DNA of 64,000 bases. It comes from SG8-30 sp963710135. GTDB lineage: Bacteria; Pseudomonadota; Gammaproteobacteria; Steroidobacterales; Steroidobacteraceae. The position numbers and the translations under genes were made by a program. Positions 1 to 9,100 of this stretch are shown here, piece after piece. The notes under the pieces are model-generated. The model was given only the letters and a program-made list of their open reading frames with translations, ran no database searches and was not told the origin of the DNA. The stretch lies in contig CAVPYY010000006.1 of the NCBI GenBank assembly GCA_963710135.1, forward strand, positions 186,001-250,000, read 5' to 3'. Within the stretch, counting starts at the first letter, position 1. Every line of letters begins with the position of its first letter.

Positions 1-77
1 TTGACGGGCCCGGCGAAGGCCGCTGGCGTTAGCAGCATTGCGGCGATGGCCGCCGTGAGCAATCCATTGCGAAACAT
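1..77 (-). CDS. Exported protein, N-terminal fragment (possibly ComEA-like)
   Basis: Only the first 25 codons lie inside the window. They read as a signal peptide: MFRN, a hydrophobic core rich in Leu, Ala and Ile, then an AFA-GPV cleavage-like site. The ATG at 77 is preceded on the minus strand by a good GAAGGAG ribosome binding site. The gene follows lapB on the same strand. In several gammaproteobacteria a small secreted helix-hairpin-helix protein of the ComEA type lies downstream of lapB and starts its mature part with similar residues, so ComEA is one guess. The visible part cannot confirm it. Confidence 0.55.
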   Translation of the reverse strand, partial: MFRNGLLTAAIAAMLLTPAAFAGPV

Positions 78-186
78 CTGCTGAGACTCCTTCTCCACAC
101 GCGCAGCGCCCATCGCCGCGCCCGGAGCCAGAGTACGTTGGCCCGCGGCACCACGGCAGCGGCAAATCGGCCGCGAATGGCGGGAA

Positions 187-1371
187 TCAGCTCGCTGGCG
201 GGCGCTCCAGCCCGGCCACCAGGTCGAAGCGCGTCAGCGGACGCTGGCTGTCCCAGGTCTTGCAGCCCGGGCATTGCCAGAAATGCCCGGTGCTGGAGAA
301 TCCGCATTCCGCGCAGCGGTAGCGCGGGGTCGCGGCCGCCAGCCGGCGCAGCACACCCGCCAACTCGCGCACCGCGCGGCTGTCGAGCGACAGCGGCTCG
401 CGGCCGAGCGAACGAATCAGTCCCGCCAGGGTTTCATCGCGCTCGAACAGCTCCCGCACCTTGGACTCGAGTGCGGGAAAGTCCAGCGCATCGCCGACGA
501 CGGCCGCGAAGGCGAAGTCGAGCACGCTGTCGGGGCGTGAGCTGAGCAGGTCGGCGATGAGGCGGTCGCCATCGTCCCCTCGCGAGCGGGCAAGACGCAC
601 CAGTCGCGGCAGCGCCTCGACGATCAGACCGGAATCCTGCTCGACGACGCCGCGCAGGAGTTCCAGGGCAAGCGTCGAATCACCCTGGGCGATCGCGATG
701 TCGGCCCTGATCAGCGCCCCACGCGGAAAACGGCGATTGCCCTGCCGCGCCTTGCGCAGCAGGTCGGCCGCCTCGTTCAGTTCGCCGCGGGCCCGGGCGG
801 CTTCGGCCATCTCGGCCCGGTAGTGCGCCACCGCGCTCTCCTGCGGAGGACGGCCCACCTTCGCCAGTTCCTCGTGGAGCGCAATGGCGCGCGGCCAGTC
901 ACGCTCCGACTCGTAGATCCGGATCAGGTTGCGCATCGCCGCCATGCGATGCGTGCCGGCCTTGGCGAGCTCTTCGAGAATGGCTTCGGCGCGGTCCAGG
1001 AGTCCGGCCTTCAGGTAGTCCTGTGCCAGTGCGTACTTCGCTTGTTCGCGCCGGGACGGGTCGAGGGTCGCCCGGGAAATGATGTTCTGGTGGATGCGGA
1101 TCGCGCGGTCGACCTCGCCGCGCCGCCGGTACAGGCTGCCGAGCGCGAAGTGCGTCTCGACCGTGTCGGCGTCGAGCTCCGCCGCGCGCAGGAAGGCCTC
1201 GAGGGCCCTGTCGGGCTGCTCGTTGACCAGGAAATTGACGCCGGCGAGGTAGCTCTCGCGGACGTGCTGCGCGCCGAGCGCGCTCGGTCGGGGCCGTCGC
1301 GAGGCATAGAAACCGACGGCGCCCGCCAGCAGCAGCAGGCCGAGCAGTACCCAGGGGGATTCGATGCTCAT
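187..1371 (-). CDS. lapB: Lipopolysaccharide assembly protein B (LapB/YciM)
   Basis: A 394-residue inner-membrane protein, close to the 389 residues of E. coli LapB. It opens with MSIESPW and one membrane helix (about residues 6-22) ending at Arg-Arg. A long run of tetratricopeptide helices follows. The C-terminus is a rubredoxin-like metal site with CAEC and CPGC pairs around residues 355-380. In E. coli LapB works with FtsH to control LpxC turnover and so LPS synthesis. The ATG at 1371 is chosen because it gives this classic N-terminus; a longer open frame upstream overlaps ihfB. The gene lies 43 bases after ihfB. The usual partner lapA, normally between the two, is absent. Confidence 0.93.
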   Translation of the reverse strand: MSIESPWVLLGLLLLAGAVGFYASRRPRPSALGAQHVRESYLAGVNFLVNEQPDRALEAFLRAAELDADTVETHFALGSLYRRRGEVDRAIRIHQNIISRATLDPSRREQAKYALAQDYLKAGLLDRAEAILEELAKAGTHRMAAMRNLIRIYESERDWPRAIALHEELAKVGRPPQESAVAHYRAEMAEAARARGELNEAADLLRKARQGNRRFPRGALIRADIAIAQGDSTLALELLRGVVEQDSGLIVEALPRLVRLARSRGDDGDRLIADLLSSRPDSVLDFAFAAVVGDALDFPALESKVRELFERDETLAGLIRSLGREPLSLDSRAVRELAGVLRRLAAATPRYRCAECGFSSTGHFWQCPGCKTWDSQRPLTRFDLVAGLERPPAS

Positions 1372-1414
1372 GTACCGTCCATCCGGACGCGGGCGCGACC
1401 GGCAACCAGGGCGG

Positions 1415-1717
1415 TCAGTCCCGGATGGGGTGCGCCTGGCCCTCGTTGACCCGCTCGCGCAGGTCCTTGCCAGGCTTGAAGTGCGGCACGTACTTGCCCG
1501 CCAGCGCGACGGCCTCGCCGGTCTTGGGATTGCGTCCCTGCCGCGGCGGCCGGAAGTGCAGCGAAAAGCTGCCGAAACCGCGTATCTCGATGCGCTCCCC
1601 GTTGGCCAGCGCATCGCTCATGATCTCAAGCATCTGCTTGACCGCCAGTTCGATGTCCTTGGCCGGCAAGTGCTTCTGTTTCGCCGCAATGATCTCGATC
1701 AACTCGGACTTGGTCAT
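1415..1717 (-). CDS. ihfB: Integration host factor subunit beta
   Basis: A 100-residue HU/IHF-family DNA-bending protein, full length for the family. It starts MTKSELIE. It carries the GFGSF turn and the DNA-minor-groove arm with the RNPKTGE motif around residues 62-68. IHF is a heterodimer with IhfA that bends DNA by about 160 degrees for nucleoid structure, recombination and sigma54 promoters. The gene lies directly downstream of rpsA, as in E. coli and Pseudomonas, and upstream of lapB. The reading frame is clean, unlike its rpsA neighbour. Confidence 0.97.
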   Translation of the reverse strand: MTKSELIEIIAAKQKHLPAKDIELAVKQMLEIMSDALANGERIEIRGFGSFSLHFRPPRQGRNPKTGEAVALAGKYVPHFKPGKDLRERVNEGQAHPIRD

Positions 1718-1808
1718 GCAAGCGCCCGTCTGCTCGTTGTTTTGTGTCTGGGACGCGGCCGGCCGGGCGCAGCGCCGGCCCTCACCGGCGCTGCACCCCA
1801 GGTGGCCG

Positions 1809-3479
1809 TTACTGCCCGGAGATCTGCTCCTTCAGCAGGTCGCCGAGGGTGGTGCCCGAGGTCGACTCGCCGCGGTACTGCTCGACCGCCTCGGCTTCCT
1901 CGTGGGCTTCCTTGGCCTTGATCGACAGCGTGATGGTCCGGCTCTTGCGATCGAGCCCGATGAACCGCGCCTCGATCTCCTCGCCGACCTTCAGCACGCT
2001 GCGCGCGTCTTCGACCCGGTCACGCGACAGCTCGGACGCACGCAGGCTGCCCTCGATGCCATTGCCGAGATCGATGATCGCACCGCTTGGCGTCGACTTC
2101 GCGCACGACACCGCGGACGATGCTGCCCTTCGGGTGCTCGGCGAGATAACCCGAGAACGGATCCTTCGCCATCTGCTTCATGCCGAGCGAGATGCGCTCG
2201 CGCTCCGGGTCGATCGACAGCACCATGGCCTCGACCTCCTGGCCCTTCTGGTAATCGCGCACGGCTTCCTCGCCGGGGCGGTCCCAGGAGATGTCGGACA
2301 GGTGCACCAGGCCGTCGATGCCGCCGGCCAGGCCGATGAAGATACCGAAGTCGGTGATCGACCTGATCTGTCCGGCCGACCTTGTCGCCACGGTTGAACG
2401 TGTCGCCGAACTCGCGCCACGGATTGGCCTTGCACTGCTTGAGGCCGAGCGAGATGCGGCGGCGCTCCTCGTCGATGTCGAGCACCATGACCTCGACTTC
2501 CTCGCCGATGTGCACGACCTTGGCGGGATTGACGTTCTTGTTGGTCCAGTCCATCTCGGAGACGTGGACCAGGCCTTCGACGCCCTCTTCGATCTCGACG
2601 AAGCAGCCGTAGTCGGCGATGTTCGTGACCTTGCCGAACAGCCGCGTGTTCGGCGGATAGCGACGGGCGATGTTCTGCCACGGATCCGCGCCGAGCTGCT
2701 TGATGCCCAGCGACACGCGCTGGCGCTCGCGATCGAACTTGAGGATGCGCACGTCGATTTCGTCGCCGACCTTGACGACTTCGGACGGATGCTTGACGCG
2801 CTTCCACGCCATGTCGGTGATGTGCAGCAGGCCGTCGATGCCGCCGAGATCGACGAACGCGCCGTAGTCGGTGAGGTTCTTGACGACGCCCTTGACGACG
2901 TCGCCTTCCTGCAGGTTGTCGAGCAGCGCCGCTGCGCTCGGCGCTGTATTCCTGCTCGACCACCGCGCGACGCGAGACCACGACGTTGTTGCGCTTCTGG
3001 TCGAGCTTGATGACCTTGAATTCGAGCGGCTTGCCTTCGAGGTAGGACGGGTCGCGTACCGGCCGCACATCGACCAGCGAGCCCGGCAGGAACGCGCGGA
3101 CGTTCTCGATCTCGACGGTGAAGCCGCCCTTGACGCGGCCGTTGATGATGCCGGTGACGATTTCGCCGTCGTCGAACGCCTTCTCGAGGCGGGTCCAGGT
3201 GCGGGCACGCTTGGCCTTCTCGCGCGACAGGCGCGTCTCGCCGGAACCGTCTTCGACGGCATCGAGCGCGACTTCGACTTCGTCGCCGACGACGACTTCG
3301 ATCTCGCCGCGTTCGTTCTTGAACTGTTCGGCCGGAATGACCGCTTCGGACTTCAGCCCGACGTTGACGATGACGACGTCTGGGGTGACGTTGACGACAG
3401 TGCCGGTGAGGATCTGCCCAGGCCGGATCTGCTGGCTGGCCAGGCTTTCTTCAAACAGTTGAGCAAAGGATTCAGTCAT
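1809..3479 (-). CDS. rpsA: 30S ribosomal protein S1 (three apparent frameshifts)
   Basis: Ribosomal protein S1 binds mRNA on the 30S subunit and is essential for initiation on most messages. Six S1/OB-fold repeats can be followed, from MTESFAQL through the TDYGAF, DYGCFVEI and DFGIFIGL repeat starts to a tail ending LLKEQISGQ. The total span of 1671 bases matches the 557 residues of E. coli S1. The frame breaks near 2947, 2380 and 2093. Each break looks like one extra base (for example GTC-GGCC-GGA where GTC-GCC-GGA would restore the frame). S1 is essential and conservation continues unbroken across each break, so I read these as consensus errors. Start is the ATG at 3479. Neighbours cmk and ihfB are conserved. 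Confidence 0.93.
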
Positions 3480-3603
3480 GTATTGCCGGAGCCGTTGCGA
3501 CCCCGTTTCCCGTTGGCTGACCTCACGGCGTCCCGCCGAGGAGGGTTCTTCTACAAACGGCACCCATCCGTGGGCGCCGACCTGCCGGACACTCGCCCGG
3601 CCC

Positions 3604-4300
3604 TCAATTCTGCGGCGCTACCCCGGGAAATCGTGACCGGGCGAGCGCCAGCACCTGCTCGACAACCTCATCCGCATCCAGAGCCGTCGAATCGAGCACG
3701 ACGGCATCCTCGCAAGCCCTGAGCGGCGCCACCTCGCGACTGGCGTCACGGCGATCGCGCTCGGCAATGTCCGCGGAAAGGGCGGCGAGGTTAACACTCA
3801 ATCCCTTTTCCTTCAACTGCTTATGGCGCCTGCGGGCCCGTTCCTCGGCGCTCGCGGTCAGGAACACCTTGAGCTCCGCCTGCGGGAACACGACCGAGCC
3901 CATGTCCCGGCCGTCGGCCACCAGCCCCGGGGGCTGCTGGAAGCGCCGCTGACGCTCCAGGAGCGCCGCCCGCACCTGCGCCCACGGCGCAACCCGGGAG
4001 GCGGCGTTGCCGGCGGATTCGGTGCGGATCTCGCGCGTCACGTCCTCCCCGGCCAACAGCACGCGCTCCTCGCCCCGGGCGTCCGACTGGAACAGGATGT
4101 CGAGCCCGGCGGCCAGCGCCGCGTGGCCCGCCCGGTCCTCGGCATCCAGTCCGGCCCGCATTCCAGCCAGCGCGACCAGCCGGTAGAGCGCGCCGCTGTC
4201 GAGCAGATGCCAGCCCAGCGCCTCCGCGACCCGCCGGCTGACGGTGCCCTTGCCGGACCCGCTGGGGCCGTCGATCGCGATGACCGGGGCGCCCGTTCAA
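3604..4300 (-). CDS. cmk: Cytidylate kinase (start region frameshifted)
   Basis: Phosphorylates CMP and dCMP with ATP. The P-loop reads IDGPSGSGKGT near the N-terminus. The NMP-binding region (DGRDMGSVVFP) and the lid arginines (ASAEERARRRHKQL) follow, ending in ARSRFPGVAPQN. No start codon exists in the main frame: reading back from the P-loop meets aroA's stop. A TTG at 4300 overlaps that stop (TTGA). It would give MNGRP-VIAIDG if the four-base homopolymer at 4286-4289 were three bases long. I therefore place the start at 4300 and infer a one-base error. Translational coupling to aroA fits the aroA-cmk-rpsA order of Pseudomonas. Confidence 0.88.
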
Positions 4301-5608
4301 GCGGCCTCCTCCAGCCTGAGCCCGGCCGCCCGCGCCAGCCCGATGAAGCCCGGAAACGAGGTGGCCACATTGGCCACGTCGGCGATGCGGATCGCGCCGG
4401 TGGCGCGCAGACCCGCCACCGCGAAGGACATCGCGATTCGGTGGTCGCCATGGCTGTCGATGCTCCCTCCGCCGAGCGTCCGGCCGCCCACGATGCGCAT
4501 CCCGTCCTCGAGCGCCTCGACCTCCGCGCCGAGCTGGGCGAGGCCGCTCGCCATGGCGCCGATGCGGTCGCTCTCCTTGACCCGCAGCTCGGCGGCCCCG
4601 CGCACGAGCGTGACGCCTTGCGCGAATGCCGCCGCGACGAACAGCACCGGAAACTCGTCGATGGCGAGCGGCACGAGTTCCAGGGGCACCTCGATGCCCC
4701 GCAGCGGCGCCGGGTGCACCAGCAGGTCCGCGACCGGTTCATCGCCGGCGCGCCGGCTGTCGAGCAGCTCGATGCGCGCACCCATCAGACGCAGGATGTC
4801 GAGCAGCCCGGTCCGCGTCGGGTTGATGCCGACGCCGCGGATCCGTAGCGGCGCGGTGCCCGCCAGCGTCGCAGCCACGATGAAGAATGCAGCCGAGGAG
4901 AAATCTCCCGGGACATCGATGCGGCAGCCGCTGAGCGGCGCCGGCTGCACGGTGACCCGGCCGCCGGCGCTGTCGACCTGAACCCCGAATGCCCGCAGCA
5001 TCCGCTCGGTATGGTCGCGCGTCACGGCATGCTCGGTGACCGAGGTCGGTCCCGAGGCATACAGGCCGGCCAGCAGGATCGCGGACTTGACCTGGGCGCT
5101 CGGCACGGTGAGGTCCCAGTCGATCCCATGGAGCGTTGCGCCGCCGTGGATCCGCACGGGCGGGCGCCCGGACTGGGTGTCGATGCGGGCGCCCATGGAG
5201 CGCAGCGGCACCGCGACGCGCTCCATCGGCCGCTTCATCAGCGATGCATCGCCGACCAGCGTGGTGTCGAAGGCCTGCCCGGCCAGCAGCCCGGTGTAGA
5301 GGCGCATCGCGGTGCCCGCATTGCCCATGTCGAGCGCGGTCGCCGGCGGCTGCAGGCCCCGCAGGCCGACGCCTTCCACGAGGATCTCCCGGCCCGGCAC
5401 GGTGCTGCACCGGGACGCCCATCGAGCGCATCGCGGCCAGCGTCGCCAGGCAATCCTCGCTCTCGAGAAAGCCGTGGACCTCGGTGGTGCCGTCGGCGAT
5501 GCCGCCGAGCATCAGCGCCCGGTGCGAGACGGACTTGTCGCCGGGCACCGCGATGCTGCCGCCGACCGACCCGCCGGGCACGGTGCACCAATGCAGTGAA
5601 GCGCTCAT
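4297..5608 (-). CDS. aroA: 5-enolpyruvylshikimate-3-phosphate synthase (one frameshift)
   Basis: Sixth step of the shikimate pathway: transfers enolpyruvyl from PEP to shikimate-3-phosphate. The N-terminus carries the conserved PGDKSVSHRALML motif. The mid-part has DMGNAGTAMRLYTGLLAGQ, a class I-like phosphate and glyphosate-region motif. The LVRGAAELRVKESDRI segment and the DHRIAMSFAVAGL motif lie towards the C-terminus. The length of about 436 residues is normal. The frame breaks once near 5401-5412, between MGVPVQH and PGREILVEG. The stop overlaps the cmk start. In Pseudomonas this gene is fused to tyrA; here it stands alone. Confidence in function is high. Confidence 0.94.
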
Positions 5609-5615
5609 CGGAGGC

Positions 5616-6788
5616 TCAGAGAATGGCCCGCGGGTAGGAGCCGAGCACCCGCAACAGGGTCGCGCGGCCCTTCAGCTGCTCGAGCACCGACGCGATCTTC
5701 GGGTCCTCGGCGTGCCCCTCGATGTCGATGAAGAACACGTAGTCCCACTTGCGACGCCGTGACGGACGCGACTCGATGCGCGTCATGCTGATGCCGCTGC
5801 GCGCCAGCGGCTCGAGCAGTCGATACAGCGCCCCCGGGGCGTCGGTGTCGGCCTCCGGAAACGAGCAGCGTCGTCTTGTCGATGCCGCTCGGCGCGGAAC
5901 GTCTTGCTGCCGACGACCAGGAAACGCGTCGTGTTGTCGGGGTGATCCTCGATCTCGGCCACCAGCACGTTCAGGCCGTAGACCTCGGCGGCGGCCTGCG
6001 GTCGCGATGGCCGCCGTGCCCTGCTCGTCGCGCGCGCGCCGCGCGCCCTCGGCGTTGCTGGAGACCGGCAATGCGCTCGGCGTCGGGCAGGTGCTCGTCG
6101 AGCCACTGCCGGCACTGCGCCAGCGACTGCGGGTGCGTGCAGAGCGCGTTCGATGTGTTCCAGCGATTTCATGCGGCCCATCAGGAACTGGTGGACCCGC
6201 AACTCGACCTCGCCGCAGATCTGACAGCGGCGAGATCAGGAAGCGATCGAGCGTGTGGTTGACGGTGCCCTCGGTCGAGTTCTCGATCGGCACGACGCCG
6301 AAGTCGGCGGCCCCGGCTTCGACTTCGTGGAAGACTTCGTCGATGGCGGGCAGCGCGCAGGGCGCGCACCGAATGCCCGAAGTGCTTGTAGACCGCCTGC
6401 TGCGTGAACGTGCCCTCCGGCCCGAGGAAGGCGACTTTCAGCGGCTCCTGCTGCGCGAGGCAGGCGGACATGATCTCGCGGAACAGCCGCAGGATCTCCT
6501 CGTCCCGCAGCGGCCCCTTGTTCCGCTTGAGCGCGGCCCGCAGCACCTCCGCCTCGCGCTCCGGCCGGTAGAAGTCGACCGTATGCCCGTCCGCGTGCTT
6601 GGAAATGCCGACTTGCTGCGCGCAGCCGGGCGCGCTCGTTGAGCAGTTCGTGGAGCCGGCGTCGATCTCGTCGATGCGACGGCGAATCGAAGCCAGGTCG
6701 ACGCGCTGTGCCGCAGCGGCGAGCACGCGACTTCTTGCTCGCCTTGGCCGGCCGTGCAGGCGCCGCCTTTCCTCGATCGCGTAGCCAT
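5616..6788 (-). CDS. pheA: Bifunctional chorismate mutase/prephenate dehydratase (multiple frameshifts)
   Basis: Converts chorismate to prephenate and on to phenylpyruvate for phenylalanine synthesis. The AroQ-type mutase part is recognisable from DLASIRRRIDEID and the fragments of an NERARLAQQVGISK-like helix. The dehydratase part gives VAFLGPEGTFTQQA and VPIENSTEGTVNHTLDRF. The C-terminal ACT domain has the GISMTRIESRPSRR regulatory motif that binds phenylalanine, then FFIDIEGH. At least seven one-base indels scatter the protein over all three frames, more than any other gene except pnp. The surrounding protein-level conservation argues for consensus error, not decay. The start at 6788 (MATRSRK) is tentative, with an apparently basic tail. 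Confidence 0.88.
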
Positions 6789-6797
6789 ATGCGAGCC

Positions 6798-7972
6798 TCA
6801 GACCAGCCGGGCCGACAGCACGCCCTCGATCGCGCGCGATGCGCTCCAGCACCTCGGCCGGCACGGGCAGTCGGTGTCGATCAGCGTGTAGGCCACGGGT
6901 CGCCGCGCGACTTGTTCAGCAGGTCGGCGATGTTGAGCCCCGCGCCGGCAAGCTCCGGTCGAGATCTGGCCGACCATGTTCGGCACGTTGCTGTTGGCGA
7001 TCGCAAGCCGGTAGGTGCCGGGCATGCGCGGCAGCGACGCCTCGGGGAAATTGACGGAGTGGCGGATGTTGCCGTTCTCGAGGAAGTCGCGCAGCGTGTC
7101 GACCACCATGATGGCGCAGTTCTCCTCGGCCTCGCCGGTCGACGCGCCGAGATGCGGCAGTGCCACCACCCTCGGATGGTTCTTGATCGCGACGCTCGGG
7201 AAATCGCAGACGTAGGCGCCGAGCTGCCCGGCGTCGAGCGCGCCCAGCACGGCGGTCTCGTCGACGATGCCAGCACGCGCGAAATTGAGGATGGCGCCAC
7301 CGGCGGGCATCAGCCCCAGCCGCTGCGAATTGACCAGCCCGCGCGTGGCATCCACCAGCGGCACGTGGACCGTGACCATGCTGGAACGCGCAAACAGGTC
7401 ATCGAGACTGAGCGCCTGCTCGACGCCGGACGACAGCTGCCAGGCGCGCTGTACCGTGATCTGCGGGTCGTAGCCGAGCACGCGCATGCCGAGCAGGTGA
7501 GCGGCATTCGCCACCTCGACACCGATCGCGCCGAGGCCGACGACGCCGAGCGTGCGTCCGGGCAGCTCATAGCCGACGAAACGCTTCTTGCCCTGCTCGA
7601 CCGCCCTCGTCCAGCGTCTCGCCCTCGCCACCGAGCTCGCGCACGAAGTGCCAGGCCTGGCAGATGTTGCGCGCGGCCAGCAGCATGCCCGCCAGCACCA
7701 GTTCCTTGACCGCGTTGGCATTGGCGCCCGGCGCATTGAAGACGGGGACACCCCGCTCCGTGAGTGCGGCCACCGGGATGTTGTTGGTGCCCGCGCCGGC
7801 TCTCGCCACCGCCAGGATCGTGGCCGGCAGCTCCATGGCGTGCATGTTGGCCGAGCGCACCAGGATCGGCGTGCGGATGCCCGACTTCGGAGGCCACCTC
7901 GTAGCGCTCGCGCGGCAGGCGGTCGAGCCCGCGCACCGATATGTTGTTGAGCGTCAGGATCCTGAACGTCAT
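6798..7972 (-). CDS. serA: D-3-phosphoglycerate dehydrogenase with ACT domain (frameshifts)
   Basis: Oxidises 3-phosphoglycerate to 3-phosphohydroxypyruvate, the first step of serine synthesis. The start MTFRILTLNNIS is at 7972. The catalytic domain follows with RAGAGTNNIP and the NAD-binding loop GVVGLGAIGVEVAN. NFARAGIVDE and LPHLGASTGEAEENC contain the expected Arg, Glu and His catalytic region. A C-terminal ACT domain begins at YRLAIANSNVPNMVGQIS. About 391 residues, the short ACT-bearing class. Frame breaks near 7890, 7606 and several in the ACT domain (6830-6960). It sits between serC and pheA, so two serine-pathway enzymes are adjacent. Confidence 0.9.
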
Positions 7973-7985
7973 GGCGTGGCAGGGC

Positions 7986-9066
7986 TCATCCGTGGCGGCG
8001 CTCGAATTCCTGCATGAAGCTCACCAGGGCTTCGACGCCTTCCAGCGGCATGGCGTTGTAGAGACTGGCGCGCATGCCGCCGACGGAGCGATGCCCCTCG
8101 AGATTCGCCAGGCCCGCGGCGCCCGCTTCGGCGAGGAATGTCTTCTCGAGCTCGGCGACGGCGAGCGTAAACGGCACGTTCATCCACGAGCGGCAATTGT
8201 GCGCCACCGGGTTGGCGTAGAAGTCCGACGCGTCGATCGCCGCGGTAGAGCATTTCGGCCTTGCGGCGGTTGCTTTCCGCCATGGCCGGCAGCCCGCCCT
8301 GGCGCTTGAGCCACTGGAACACCAGGCCGGCCATGTACCAGGCGAAGGTCGGCGGCGTATTGAGCATCGAGTCCGCCTCGGCCATGGCCTGGTAGTCCAG
8401 CACGGTCGGCGTGTCGGCACGGGCGCGGCCCAGCAGGTCTTCGCGCACGATCACGATGGTTATGCCGGCCGGTCCGATGTTCTTCTGGGCACCGGCGTAG
8501 ATGAGACCGAACCGGCTCACGTCGATCGGCCGCGACAGCATCGTCGACGACATGTCCGCCACCAGCGGCGTCTCCCCGGCATCCGGCACGTAGGGAAACT
8601 CGACTCCGCCGATCGTCTCGTTCGGCGTGTAGTGCAGGTAGGCCGCGCCAGGGGTCGGCCTGAGGTCGGCGGCCGCGGGCACGGTCGCATAGTTCGAGGC
8701 CTTCTCGTCGGCAAGGACGCGCACGTCGAGATAGCGCCTCGCCTCGGCAATCGCCTTCTTGGACCACTGCCCGGTGTTGATGTAGTCGGCGTGCGCGCCG
8801 GCCGCCGACAGATTGAGCGGCACCGCCGAAAACTGCGTGGTGGCGCCGCCCTGCAGGAACAGGACGCGATAACCCGACGGAATGGACAGCAGCTCGCGCA
8901 GATCTTCTTCGGCTTGGCGGGCGACACCGATGAAGCCCTTGCTGCGGTGGCTGATCTCCATGACCGACATGCCGCCGCCGCGCCAATCGGTCAACTCGTC
9001 ACGCGCCTGTTCGAGCACTTCAAGCGGCAGCACCGCCGGGCCGGCGGCAAAGTTGTAGATGCGCAT
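7986..9066 (-). CDS. serC: Phosphoserine aminotransferase (one frameshift)
   Basis: PLP-dependent transfer of an amino group from glutamate to 3-phosphohydroxypyruvate; also acts in pyridoxal phosphate synthesis. The protein starts MRIYNFAAGPAVLP. It carries the SHRSKGF substrate loop, LFLQGGATTQF and the PLP-lysine motif YAGAQKNIGPAG. It ends with GGMRASLYNAMPLEGVEAL and FMQEFERRHG. About 360 residues, the normal size. One break occurs near 8245, where an extra base separates EMLY from AAIDASDFY. Order gyrA-serC is that of Pseudomonas and other gammaproteobacteria. Confidence 0.95.
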
Positions 9067-9100
9067 CGCGTCGCCTGTCCTCGAGGCCTTGCGGCCGGCT

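Noticed and set aside
1809..3479. rpsA as a true pseudogene
   Set aside because: S1 is essential and each break is repaired by one base with conserved sequence on both sides.
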